A stretch of 64,000 bases of DNA from Caviibacter abscessus (GCF_001517835.1 NZ_LOQG01000036.1:62001-126000); one strand, 5' to 3'; positions 45,264-54,515 are shown, numbered from the stretch's first letter. Notes: generated from the sequence alone by a model not told the origin. A program made the numbers and translations.

Positions 45264-46191
45264 ATGGATAATCTTAAAGAAAAATCTATTGAAAATATTG
45301 AATCAAAATATCAAGACCTTAAATTTAACAGACTCTTTACTTATTATTCCGGAAAAGGAATAACACTTAATCAACAAAATTTCAAGAAAAATTTAAATTT
45401 ACTTACAAAAGATGGAAAATATAATTTACTGGCACAATTATTATCTGATGATTGCCATATGCCCATTAGAATTTCTATTTTTTTACCGGAGAAACAAAAT
45501 CATCTTCTTTATACTCAATAAAAGAATTTGGAAACACCTGCATACTTTTATCATTATATCAAGTTCTTGTATACGCTGATGTTATTAATATTATTCAAGT
45601 AGATGAAACAAACAGAATATTATCAAGAAAAGATGTACCTTTATTTGATATGAATGCCTTTCGTGAAGCAACTATAAATGCTTTTGTTCATAATAAATGG
45701 ATAAATGGTAATGCCCCTATGTTTACCATTTACAGCAATAGAATCGAAATACTTTCTCACGGAAAACTTGCATCTAATCAAACAATGGAAGGATTTTTTC
45801 TTGGAGAATCAATACCTGTTAATCAAAAATTATCAGATATATTTTTACAACTACATATAAGTGAACGTTCTGGAAAAGGTGTCCCAAAAATAATAGATAC
45901 ATATGGTAAAGATGTTTTTGATTTTAGAGAAAATTCGATAGTCGTTACTATCCCTTTTAATTGGATAAACAATAAAGTTGGGGATAAAATGATAAACAAA
46001 AGACTAAATCTCACCAGAAAAACAATCCTTAAAGAAATAAGAATAACCCCAACATTACGCAAGAACAATTAATGCAAATAATTGATATTGGGAAAACAGC
46101 TATTCAAAATAACATATCATATTTAAGAAATAACGGATATATTGTAAGAGTAGGTTCAAATAAAGATGGATATTGGGAAGTACAAAATTAA
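45264..46191 (+). pseudogene. AlbA_2/RecG-C-like ATP-binding regulator, frameshifted twice
   Basis: Three segments in three frames read as one protein of about 309 residues. The first (45264-about 45490, MDNLKEKSIENIESKYQDL) breaks at a seven-T run. The second (about 45490-46040, with FREATINAFVHNKWINGNAP, GFFLGESIPVNQKLSDIFLQ and SERSGKGVPKI) breaks at AGAATAACC, where one A is missing. The third ends in a winged helix (TQEQLMQIIDIGKTAIQNNI) at 46191. The GHKL-like ATP-binding part and HTH match COG2865-type regulators; the usual N-terminal AlbA_2 domain is absent, so the gene is also 5'-short. Probably a decayed regulator. Confidence 0.85.
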
Positions 46192-46207
46192 AAAAAGGAG
46201 CATAAAT

Positions 46208-48166
46208 ATGGAAAAAATACAAATTGAATTAATGAATGAGTTTAAATACTTATCAAACTTAAAATCTAACAAATCAAAAACTATGTTTACATTTAATGTA
46301 AGAACTCCAGATGTAAAAGAAAATAGGTACTTAAATAATCTATATTTATATAAAGATAATCAAAGTATATGTTTAATTGAAAATGACACTTTTACATTTA
46401 ATGATTGGTTAACTGATGATAGTATAATAATCAAAAGAAAAAATAAAGATGATGATGATTATACTTCAACATTTTTTAAACTTACATTAGGACAAGGAGA
46501 AGCAAAAAAATTATTTAGCATACCTTTACCTGTGTTAAATATAAAAAGAATTGATGATGAAAACTATTTGATTCATGCAACTATTAATACGAAATATCCT
46601 GATCTTTATTTAAAAAATTCTAATGAGAGAAAACAAATAATTACTGACATAACTGAAAATAATTTTAAAGTTGAAATAGAAGAAATTCCTTTTTGGGAAA
46701 ATGGTGGAACTTATACAGCATACCAAAGACATCATTTATTCATATTTAATAAAAATCAAAATGAATTAACACCTATAATGAATGATGTTTATGACAATGT
46801 TTCAACGTTTGATATTGATAAAAATAAAATAGTATATATTTCATCTAATTTCAAAGAAAAACTTGATTTTTATTCTGGAATATATGAATATGACTTATTA
46901 ACTAAAACAACTAAAGTTATTTATGAGAAAAAAGATTTTGGATTTTCTAATGTATTATATACAAAAAACTATATCTTTACATTAGCTTCAGATATGAAAA
47001 CTTATGGAATAAACGAAGACACAAGACCTTATTTAATTTCACGTGATACAAACGAAATGAAACTTATGTTTTCTGAACCTTTACGTTTTGGAAACACAAC
47101 AGGTTCTGATGCAAGAATGGGTTCAAATAAATACATTGAAATTGATTATGAAACAAATAAACTTTTATTTATCTCAACAGATGAAAATATAGCAAAACTT
47201 ATGAAATATGATGGTAAATTAACTGTTGAATCAGATTATAACGGTTCTATTGATGGATTTACAATGATTAATAACGATATTTATACTTTAGCATTTGTTA
47301 ATAACAATTTAGCAGAAATATATAAAGGATCTGAAAAAATAACTAATTTTAATGACAGTATTTTTGAAAATAAATATGTAGCTACACCTTTAGCTATAAA
47401 GTTCTATTCAAATGGAAGTGATATAACAGGATTTGTTATGTTACCTGAAAATTTTGATAATACGAAAAAATATAAGGCAATACTTGATATTCATGGAGGA
47501 CCTAAAACTGTTTACAGTACTATATACTATCATGAAATGCAAGTTTGGGTAAATTTAGGATATGTTGTTATGTTTACTAACCCTCATGGTTCTGATGGTA
47601 GAGGAAACGAGTTCAGTGATATCAGAGGAAAATATGGTTCTATAGATTATCAAGATTTAATGAAATTTGTAGATGTTGTTTTAGAAAAATATCCTAATAT
47701 TGATGAAAATAATCTTGGAGTTACAGGTGGATCATATGGTGGATTTATGACTAACTGGATAATAACACAAACAAATAGATTTAAATGTGCTGTAACTCAA
47801 CGTTCAATATCAAACTGGACTTCAATGTATGGTGTAAGTGACATAGGATTCTGTTTTGCAGGCGATCAAAACAATACAAAATTTGAAGATGACAATTTCT
47901 TTGATACTTTATGGAATTATTCACCGCTTAAATATATAAAAAATTGTAAAACACCTACTCTAATAATACATGCAGATGCTGATTATAGATGTCCTATAGA
48001 ACAAGGATATCAATTATTTAATTCTCTTAAAGTTATGGGAATTGATTCTAAAATGATTGTATTTAAAGATGAAAACCACGAACTTTCTCGTAGTGGTAAA
48101 CCAAAAGCAAGAATTTCAAGACTTACAAATATTACAAATTGGTTTGAAAAATATTTAAATGGATAG
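46208..48166 (+). CDS. S9 family prolyl oligopeptidase-like serine peptidase
   Basis: About 652 residues from ATG 46208 (AAGGAG 7 bases upstream; a longer frame to 46166 overlaps the pseudogene). An N-terminal beta-propeller-like part (1-about 400) precedes the alpha/beta-hydrolase domain. The catalytic triad is Ser509 in TGGSYGGFMTNW, Asp592 in IIHADADYRCP and His624 in DENHELSRSG. This is the acylaminoacyl-peptidase/DPP group of S9C. There is no signal peptide, so it should be cytoplasmic, releasing residues or dipeptides from short peptides. A terminator-like hairpin follows. Confidence 0.92.
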   Translation: MEKIQIELMNEFKYLSNLKSNKSKTMFTFNVRTPDVKENRYLNNLYLYKDNQSICLIENDTFTFNDWLTDDSIIIKRKNKDDDDYTSTFFKLTLGQGEAKKLFSIPLPVLNIKRIDDENYLIHATINTKYPDLYLKNSNERKQIITDITENNFKVEIEEIPFWENGGTYTAYQRHHLFIFNKNQNELTPIMNDVYDNVSTFDIDKNKIVYISSNFKEKLDFYSGIYEYDLLTKTTKVIYEKKDFGFSNVLYTKNYIFTLASDMKTYGINEDTRPYLISRDTNEMKLMFSEPLRFGNTTGSDARMGSNKYIEIDYETNKLLFISTDENIAKLMKYDGKLTVESDYNGSIDGFTMINNDIYTLAFVNNNLAEIYKGSEKITNFNDSIFENKYVATPLAIKFYSNGSDITGFVMLPENFDNTKKYKAILDIHGGPKTVYSTIYYHEMQVWVNLGYVVMFTNPHGSDGRGNEFSDIRGKYGSIDYQDLMKFVDVVLEKYPNIDENNLGVTGGSYGGFMTNWIITQTNRFKCAVTQRSISNWTSMYGVSDIGFCFAGDQNNTKFEDDNFFDTLWNYSPLKYIKNCKTPTLIIHADADYRCPIEQGYQLFNSLKVMGIDSKMIVFKDENHELSRSGKPKARISRLTNITNWFEKYLNG

Positions 48167-48177
48167 ATAAAAATAAA

Positions 48178-48827
48178 GTGGACTATTGCAAGCATAAAAA
48201 ATGCTTTAGCTCATCAAAAAAACTCGTAATCATACTATTAGATTACGTGTTTTTTCTTTTAATTTATGCAGTATTATTCCATCTATCCTTATTCTTTTGC
48301 ATATGTATTTTTAAATTAAAGCCCATTAAACTCTTTTCTATGAATTGCTTTGACTTTTCTAATATCTTTTGCTTTATCGTTTTTTATATCCTTTTACAAA
48401 AACTTGATAAAAAAGATAATATTTCATTAAGTGATTCGAAATTTTTTGAGTAATAACTGTTTGTATAACTTATTAAATTATTAATTTTATTAGAAAAAGC
48501 ATAGATAAGCACAGAAAGAAGTCTAACGGGATGAACTTTAGTTTTGTAATAAAATACTTTATTTAAATAACTTAGATCTAACACCTCCAAAATATTTTTA
48601 TACACTACAGGATCATTGTTAGGAATTTCCAAATGTATCAAATTGAAAAATTTAGGTTGATTTATTTTTAAATTTAGTTTAAAATGAAATACGTTGTTCA
48701 TAGGTACATTATACCATAAAACCTTGATTTCACTAGGTTTTGTTGGGATTTTGTACCTTTTTTTGTAAAAAAAAGGAAGCTTAAATTTTTGCTTCCTTTT
48801 GGGGACTTATTTTGCAACAGCCCCTTT
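48178..48827 (-). mobile_element. Remnant of an IS1182-like insertion sequence
   Basis: A 105-codon frame (48384-48701, minus) reads like the start of an IS1182/DDE transposase: LEIPNNDPVVYKNILEVLDL, then VHPVRLLSVLIYAFSNKI, but the catalytic part is missing. At the transposase-start side, GGGGCTGTTGCAAAATAAGT (48805-48824, minus strand) looks like an IS1182-family terminal repeat. At the other side, GGACTATTGCAAGC (plus, 48180) resembles it imperfectly. The element is thus about 650 bases instead of about 1.6-1.9 kb, with an internal deletion. Not mobile by itself. Confidence 0.7.
48217..48257 (+). terminator. Terminator downstream of the S9 peptidase gene
   Basis: ACTCGTAATC pairs with GATTACGTGT (one mismatch) and is followed by T-rich sequence. 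Another weak hairpin (AAGCAT/ATGCTT) lies just before it. Confidence 0.6.
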
Positions 48828-49301
48828 TTATTATGATTGCCTTTTTTTCTATTTATCTCCATTTAAATGAATCATATTATCTGGCATATCTCTAATCCAT
48901 ACTTCTATCTCCCATGCTAATGATGATGAAAATATTTTAAAGTCTAAAAATGCAGTTATATATATTTTCCCAGCATAAACATTTTCTGTCATGTTTTCAA
49001 TTTTTTTATTCTTTTTGGATCTGGTATTCCTACTGAAGTTATAGCCTCAATAAAATAAATACAGTTTTTTCTTTTCTGAATTATGCCTTAAGTATTAAAG
49101 TTTAGATCTTCTCACTTTACCAATTCTATTAACTTCAATTTTATATTCATATGAATTATTCCTTCAATTTCTTACAGTGAAATTTCTATATTATAAAGTT
49201 TATTATTATAGATTTTTACTGTATAATACTAGGATTATGTGTGTTACTAGTCTATTATTACCCTTTTGTTTCCATTAACAAGAAATTTTAAAATCTTATA
49301 T

Positions 49302-49326
49302 AAAAGGTCGCTGCAACTACCTTTTT
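49302..49326 (-). terminator. Hairpin ending the toxin-like transcript
   Basis: AAAAGGT (49302-49308) and ACCTTTT (49319-49325) with a partly paired interior. On the minus strand it lies 14 bases after the small peptide's stop and ends in TTTTATA. Confidence 0.55.
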
Positions 49327-49339
49327 AATTAAAATAATT

Positions 49340-49411
49340 CTAATATATTATTCTTGGAAATAAAAGAAAAATTAGTATTAAAATTATAAGTATTACACAC
49401 TTAGAAAGCAT
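49340..49411 (-). CDS. Candidate type I toxin, 23-residue hydrophobic peptide
   Basis: A tiny frame: starts MLSKC, continues with an almost pure run of Ile, Leu, Val and Phe (VILIILILIFLLF), and ends PRIIY before TAG. Despite its size it has a near-perfect Shine-Dalgarno (AAAGGAGGTG, 49417-49426) 5 bases before ATG. It also has an extended -10 promoter about 25 bases further up and a hairpin terminator downstream. Composition and length resemble the Ibs toxins of enteric type I systems (about 19 residues), which insert into the inner membrane. An oppositely directed terminator lies just past its promoter, as expected for an overlapping antisense RNA. It sits inside the dead restriction gene. 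Toxicity is inference. Confidence 0.6.
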   Translation of the reverse strand: MLSKCVILIILILIFLLFPRIIY

Positions 49412-49495
49412 AGCTTCACCTCCTTTCGAGATGTGCTTTATTATTATATCATACGAAATAATATAAAAAAAGAGAGATTGCAGTCTCTCTTTTTT
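49388..49495 (+). ncRNA. Candidate antisense antitoxin RNA
   Basis: Proposed from the strong plus-strand terminator at 49465-49495 (AGAGAGA and TCTCTCT around TTGCAG, then T tract), which has no plus-strand gene to end. A plausible promoter is TTGGAA (49354-49359), 16 bases, TATTAA (49376-49381). An alternative is TTAACA (49275-49280), 16 bases, TATATA (49297-49302). The first would give an RNA of about 108 bases covering the toxin's Shine-Dalgarno and start codon. Ends are inferred; the hairpin could instead be a bidirectional terminator for decayed genes. Confidence 0.4.
49443..49451 (-). promoter_or_regulatory. Extended -10 promoter of the toxin-like gene
   Basis: TGATATAAT on the minus strand is a perfect extended -10; the -35 region is only a T run. 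Transcription would begin near 49436, 25 bases before the ATG. Confidence 0.55.
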
Positions 49496-50274
49496 ATGCT
49501 CTCTAAGTGTTTTTTATTTAACAATATATTGTACATTTTTATTATATACTTAATTTTAAAAATAAGCAATACTTTTTTATTTTCAGATTGAGATAATATC
49601 TGGCATTTTTCTTATTATTTTTTTTGGACTATATAAATAAATTAAATTTTCATGAGATTTCAAAAAAATATCTTTTTCTTTTTTCCACTGATTTGATTTA
49701 TATGTTTTAATTAATACTAACATTTCGTCAGTTAAACAATACACGTAGCTAGGACTGTTTGTTGCTTTCCAATTATCTTCAATAAAAGCTACATTTCTAA
49801 AGTATGCATTGCCTATTAGCATATGAAACTTCGTAAAAACTTCTGATAAAAGCTATAACATCATGTATTCTTATACATTTATTTGTAGCTTCGACCATTC
49901 ATCATTCTTTTTAGTATTTGCCATTGCTAAAATAACATATCCACATAAGTCTTATTGTTGTTTTAGTGGAACTTTAAATTCATTTAAAATGTTCTTTTCT
50001 TGGCTTCTTCTAATTTAGAAATACATAAATCTCCTTAATATTTCATCGTACATTATTTCAGACTTAGATATAACCAATAGCATTTGTCTATTCAACCTAT
50101 TTTTATAAGATCATAGCAATCATTTCTAAACATATCTAATTTTAAACGATTAAAATTTTTATTATTAAAAATTTTCAATAATTAAAAAAATTCTAAAAAC
50201 CTTTAGCTCTTATTTTCAAACCATTACAAATTATAATAGTTTGATTTCAATTTTCTTAAATTTTCCCTATTGAT

Positions 50275-50302
50275 AAAAAAAGATTGGCGTTTAAGCCAAT
50301 CT
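50275..50302 (-). terminator. Terminator of the first beta-barrel gene
   Basis: AGATTGGC and GCCAATCT around GTTTAA with a T tract on the minus strand. The stem is identical to the one after the paralogue at 53.4-54.4 kb. The interval 50.03-50.27 kb upstream of it shows no recognisable gene. Confidence 0.88.
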
Positions 50303-50310
50303 AATATATA

Positions 50311-51339
50311 TTACCATTCATATTTAGCTGATAAGATACCTTTACCGTTAATTTCTACTTGTGGTTGGAATTTAACCTTTAAAGGCATTTGTGCTATAGC
50401 ACCTAATTTTAATCCAATAACTGGTCTATATTCAACCTTTAATTCAGGTTCAAAAATAACTTGAGCCCATTGTGAATTGTTAATAGCTTTTATATCAGTA
50501 AGTTCTGCTTTTAATGTAAATTTAGGAGTTAGTGTAACAACTTCTATAGGTTTGTAATCATATAAAACTGAAACTAAAGATTTAACACTTCCTTCAAGAA
50601 CATTACTACCATTCTTTTTATAAGCAATTACACCTTCTAATTTACCTTCTACTGTTACTATATTTGTATATTTCGCTTCAGGTCTAATTTCAACTTTTAA
50701 TTCTTCATGTTTAGTGGTATCTGTCTTTACTGTTTCTACAGCTTTAACTTGTAATTTTAATTCTGTTGAAGGTATAGTTTTTAATTTACCATTAAATTCT
50801 AATCCTGCGTGTGCTTTAATTTCATCAAACTTCACTCCACCTAAAGCTTTAAGACCTAATTCAACATCTTTTATACCTTTATAATTAAATCCTAATTCAG
50901 CATCAAGACTTCTATTTTTTTCTACAACTTTTTTAGCTCCATAACTTAATTTACCAAAAATATCATAATTAGATACATTAGTATTTGCTTCTAATTCAAA
51001 TTTAGTATTTAAATCAAAATTAGTTTCTGCTTTTAATGATGTTCCTATTCCGTAAAATTTAGGGAAAGCATATTTAGCCCAAACTTTTGAATCTTCTTTT
51101 TTGAAAAAATTGTACTCTGACATTTTATTTCCATTAGATTTAATCTCTAAACCTGCTGAAAACCCTGTATTTTCTACTTTTATTTCACCTTTTAATTTTG
51201 TTTCTAACTTTGTTTCTTCTGATTTATAATCTTTATATAATTTACTTGATATTGCTCCTTCTACTTCAACGAACCCTTTTACACTACCATATGATAGTGC
51301 GGTGCTGATAATTGATAACAATATTAAACTTTTCTTCAT
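50311..51339 (-). CDS. Outer-membrane beta-barrel protein (paralogue 1)
   Basis: A 342-residue protein with signal peptide MKKSLILLSIISTALSYG, then alternating polar/hydrophobic strands throughout and a C-terminal ...SAKYEW. An aromatic last residue is the usual outer-membrane insertion signal. It shares a plan with the gene at 53443-54447: GxVEVEGxI near the N-terminus, SKVWAKY/SKVWAEY, YKPIEVVTLTPKFTLKAELT, WAQVIFEPELKVE, and ending LSAKYEW/SAGIKYEW. I take it as a porin-like or structural barrel; no named family is recognised. It has its own promoter and terminator. Confidence 0.78.
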   Translation of the reverse strand: MKKSLILLSIISTALSYGSVKGFVEVEGAISSKLYKDYKSEETKLETKLKGEIKVENTGFSAGLEIKSNGNKMSEYNFFKKEDSKVWAKYAFPKFYGIGTSLKAETNFDLNTKFELEANTNVSNYDIFGKLSYGAKKVVEKNRSLDAELGFNYKGIKDVELGLKALGGVKFDEIKAHAGLEFNGKLKTIPSTELKLQVKAVETVKTDTTKHEELKVEIRPEAKYTNIVTVEGKLEGVIAYKKNGSNVLEGSVKSLVSVLYDYKPIEVVTLTPKFTLKAELTDIKAINNSQWAQVIFEPELKVEYRPVIGLKLGAIAQMPLKVKFQPQVEINGKGILSAKYEW

Positions 51340-51392
51340 TTTTAAATATCCTCCTAGATTATCATTGTATTCTATATCTAATTGTTAGCACA

Positions 51393-51445
51393 AGTATACC
51401 TTTTTTTGTAAAAAAACGATTTCAAATCTTAGAATTTCCTTAGAA
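51393..51445 (-). promoter_or_regulatory. Promoter of beta-barrel gene 1 with TTCTAAG direct repeats
   Basis: Minus strand: TTCTAAG GAAA TTCTAAG (51428-51445), then 29 bases, then TATACT (51393-51398) within GGTATACT. No good -35 is present. The same module precedes paralogue 2 at 53354-53405. The repeats are 11 bases apart, one helical turn. The remaining 51.45-51.67 kb intergenic DNA holds an imperfect palindrome (TTATATAC...GTGTATAA) and a TATAAT at about 51475; nothing else is clear. Confidence 0.6.
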
Positions 51446-51672
51446 GATATTTAACTTTTTTTATAGAACTCTTTGTATAATCTTATATACATTAAGTGTA
51501 TAAATATAAAAATATATTTAACCATTTTGGTTCACGTTTAGAAACAAATTAACAAAAATACTTTGAAAACTTGAATTTTTGTACTTTCCAGGCATTTTAT
51601 TTACATATATAGTCATTTGTGATATAACGTAAAAAATTATGCTCATATATTTTAGGAAAGGATTTAAATTAA

Positions 51673-53222
51673 ATGAAAAAATTACTTTTATTATTTAGTT
51701 TTATAACTATATGTTTAGCTAAAGAGAATTTAAAACTTGAATACAATTATAATAATGGACATAAAATTATTGTTAATTACAACGGTAAATATGTTGATGC
51801 TAATACAAATTATGAACTTTCTTTACATTCTAATAATGAAAAAGATATTTTTGGAAGAATAAATCTTTCTTATATTAATGAAAACATCAAATTAGGTGGA
51901 TTTACAGATTATAAATACAAAGATGCAAAATTTCATTTTGAAGCTGGACTTTATGCAGGCTTAATATTAAAAACGATTTATTATTACCTACAACAAAATA
52001 TTTTGTAGCTGAAAAAACAACCACTTTTAAATATAAAACACCACAATCTCAACAACTTCTTGCTCTATCTAAACCAGAATCTGATGAAAAAAGTAAAATA
52101 GAAAAAGGATTAAATACATTTTTAAATAATAAGGTTATAAAAAAATTAAAAGATTTTGCTCAAAAAGGTAAAATTCCTAAAATGAAAATTTCATATTATG
52201 ATAATTATTCTTTAATGTCATTTAAAGAGGAAGGTTTAAGTATATATCAATTAGCTCCTTTACGCACACTATTTAATGACCAAAATGTAAAAAATGCAAT
52301 CATTCAAAATTCTCTTAGTTGGTTTCTTCCTTATGAAAAATTTATTACATTTGAAAATTGGGAAATAGAACAAGATGCAAGAAGAAAAGTAATTCAAACA
52401 AATAAAAAGAAAGTTAATTACATAATACCTTTGTATGCTAAATTAGGTTATCATCAAAAAATAGATAATATAAATATAGGATTTGACACAGAATTTAATT
52501 ATGAATCTGTTGGATTAAATTACTATATAAACCATAGAATTGAAAAAACTGGAGAAATAGTCAAAAATCAAAATGTTTTTAAAGTACGCAGTAACTTACA
52601 AAATTTTAAATATAGTATAAAACTATATGCAAATTATGAAATAAATAATTGGAATATAAGCAGTTCGATATATTTAAAATATAGACTATCAACTCAGGAT
52701 ATTAGTATAGATGAAGTAACTGATCATTTTGTACTTAATAAAGCATATTTAATTAAATTTTTGATAATGAACTACGGATTAAAGCTTGGTATTGCAAAAG
52801 ATGATTATATAAAAGGAATTACTCACGAATTATTAGTTAATCCAAAATTTAAGGTTTCTTATACATATAATATGGAACAATTTAAGTTAATTCCCTCTGT
52901 TACTTTATCTATGAATTACTATAAATTTGATAAAGACTATATAATAAAGATTTTTAGTAATGAACTAACAGAAAAAGAAGCTAAAGAAGGATTTATAAAA
53001 CCTATTAAAGCTCAAAATATAAATTTAAAAGAAAATATCATATACCTTGACTATTCAATTAAACCAGAACTTACTTGTTCGTATGAAATTAATAAAAACG
53101 TAGAAATTTTTGCAAATGGTGGTGCAGATTTTACAATGAAACCTGTTAAACTAAATGGAAAAAACACACATGAACTTAATGCTAAAGGTATTGGGAGTCT
53201 AGGATTAAATTTTAAATGGTAA
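51673..53222 (+). pseudogene. Outer-membrane beta-barrel protein (paralogue 3), frameshifted
   Basis: One gene of about 516 codons split by a single frameshift. From ATG 51673 (GGAAAGGA upstream) it reads signal peptide MKKLLLLFSFITICLA and strands to GLYAGLILK. At a five-A run (about 51970) the frame is lost. With one more A it continues NDLLLPTTKYFVAEKTTTFK and stays open to 53222, ending GSLGLNFKW, again an aromatic C-terminus. The segment just after the break (about 52030-52180) is Lys/Gln-rich and probably a loop. The only lesion is in a homopolymer, so this could be phase variation or a sequencing error rather than decay. Confidence 0.75.
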
Positions 53223-53353
53223 AAAATTAAATTATCATTAAATAAATGAAATGAAACAAATCCTTAAATATCATATGGTTAAAATATTTACCTTAATATT
53301 TATATCGTTATAATATACCAATAAATACCTCAAATAAAAAAGGTTAAATATGT

Positions 53354-53405
53354 TTCTAAGGAAATTCTAAGATAAGACATTTTTTTATTTTTTTGAGGGT
53401 ATACT
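53354..53405 (+). promoter_or_regulatory. Promoter of beta-barrel gene 2 with TTCTAAG direct repeats
   Basis: TTCTAAG GAAA TTCTAAG (53354-53371), 28 bases, then TATACT (53400-53405) in GGGTATACT; the same order and spacing as upstream of paralogue 1, including the flanking GTTAAATAT. Probably a shared activator or UP-like element. Confidence 0.6.
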
Positions 53406-53442
53406 GTTACTAATATTTATAAGAATATGTAGGGGGAAACCA

Positions 53443-54447
53443 ATGAAAAAAACAATATTATTTATATCTTTACTAACTACACTAGCATCAGTTGCATCAA
53501 CGACGGGTAATATTGAAGTGCAAGGATCAATAAAAAAAGAATTAACTAATTCATCATCTAATACTGACTTTGAATCAAAAATAAAGGGAGAACTAGCTAT
53601 AAAAGGTTCAGGACTTAAACTTGGGACAGAATTAAAAATCGAAAATACAAGCGTAAAAAATAGCGATTCAAAGGTTTGGGCTGAATATAAATTCCATGAA
53701 ATTGGAGGTATAACTCCAACATTAAAAGGAACTGCAAAATTTGATGGAAAATTTGATTTAGAAGCTAAATTTAATGCTGCTATAGGTAAAACAGATTTTG
53801 AATTTAATACTAAATATGAATCTGAAAAATTAATAACTGGAAAAGGAGTTTCAGCTAATTTAAACGCTAAATTTAACCAAGTTAAAAATACTAAATTTGA
53901 AACATTAATAGGTACATGGAGAAATCTTGAAAATGGTAAAAATGAAGCTAAATACTATGGTGAATTTGGAGTAGAATATAAAGGATTTGAAAATATACTA
54001 TTAAAATTTAGTGAAAAATTAACTTTAAATGAAAAAACAGAGGCTAGTTTACAACTTAAAGCTTCAGTAAAATATGAAGGTGTAAAAAATGTTATTTTAG
54101 AAGCTAAAGTAGATTCTGAATTAAATAGTATTAATAAACCAAATGCCTTGGGATATAACATAATAACAGAAGGTTATGCTGAATATAAATATAAACCTAT
54201 AGAACCTATTACTCTAAGTCCTAAACTTCATCTTAAAGCTGTTGCAAAAAGTAATGGTAGTAATGGTTCAGGTCCAAAACATTCTTGGGGAGAATTAACA
54301 ATAACTCCATCAGTTAAATTACAATGTAAAACTATTAAAGAATTAACATTTACAGCAACATCTGAACTTCCAATTAAATTTAACTTTGAAAAATATACTA
54401 CAACAGTTACAGGTAAATTTAGTGCAGGTATAAAATATGAATGGTAA
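53443..54447 (+). CDS. Outer-membrane beta-barrel protein (paralogue 2)
   Basis: A 334-residue protein: signal peptide MKKTILFISLLTTLASVAST, repeated amphipathic beta strands and C-terminal AGIKYEW. Like paralogue 1 it has SKVWAEYKF, a YKPIEPITLSPKLHLKA block and WGELTITPSVKLQ near the end. Start ATG after AGGGGG. Promoter repeats and terminator stem are the same as for paralogue 1, pointing to duplication of the whole transcription unit. Function not recognised; probably a porin-like or surface barrel. Confidence 0.78.
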   Translation: MKKTILFISLLTTLASVASTTGNIEVQGSIKKELTNSSSNTDFESKIKGELAIKGSGLKLGTELKIENTSVKNSDSKVWAEYKFHEIGGITPTLKGTAKFDGKFDLEAKFNAAIGKTDFEFNTKYESEKLITGKGVSANLNAKFNQVKNTKFETLIGTWRNLENGKNEAKYYGEFGVEYKGFENILLKFSEKLTLNEKTEASLQLKASVKYEGVKNVILEAKVDSELNSINKPNALGYNIITEGYAEYKYKPIEPITLSPKLHLKAVAKSNGSNGSGPKHSWGELTITPSVKLQCKTIKELTFTATSELPIKFNFEKYTTTVTGKFSAGIKYEW

Positions 54448-54455
54448 TATATATT

Positions 54456-54484
54456 AGATTGGCTTAAATGCCAATCTTTTTTTA
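54456..54484 (+). terminator. Terminator of beta-barrel gene 2
   Basis: AGATTGGC and GCCAATCT around TTAAAT, then seven T. Confidence 0.9.
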
Positions 54485-54490
54485 TTGCAC

Positions 54491-54515
54491 AAAAAAAGGA
54501 ACTTTTGTTCCCTTT
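54491..54515 (-). terminator. Terminator after the COG2426-like gene
   Basis: GGGAACAAAAGTTCC on the minus strand followed by seven T, directly after the stop codon. Confidence 0.85.

Larger units (their letters stand above)
48849..50030 (-). pseudogene. Decayed BsuBI/PstI-type type II restriction endonuclease
   Basis: Fragments in several minus-strand frames line up, in order, with the BsuBI/PstI family. About 50020-49830: SKLEEAKK, NEFKVPLKQQ, then WSKATNKCIRIHDVIAFI. At 49822-49583: WKATNSPSYVYCLTDEMLVL, the family's conserved TNSPK-x-x-Y block. About 49170-49000: KIEVNRIGKV and NCIYFIEAITSVGIPDPKRI. At 48992-48849: GKIYITAFLDFKIFSSSLAW, followed by EIEVWIRDMPDNMIHLNGDK, resembling the family ending AFPDF...WETEVWIAEMP.H.IHFNGD. 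Multiple frameshifts and stops, and a gap of about 400 bases in the middle, now holding the toxin-like locus. No partner methylase is in the window. By-eye matches. Confidence 0.6.

Noticed and set aside
48178-48453. 91-codon plus-strand frame, Phe/Leu-rich
   Set aside because: It is the reverse side of the transposase remnant and terminator; no ribosome-binding site and composition of a shadow frame.
50270-50464. 64-codon plus-strand frame opposite the beta-barrel gene
   Set aside because: It begins in the terminator hairpin of the minus-strand gene and lies antisense to it, without a ribosome-binding site.
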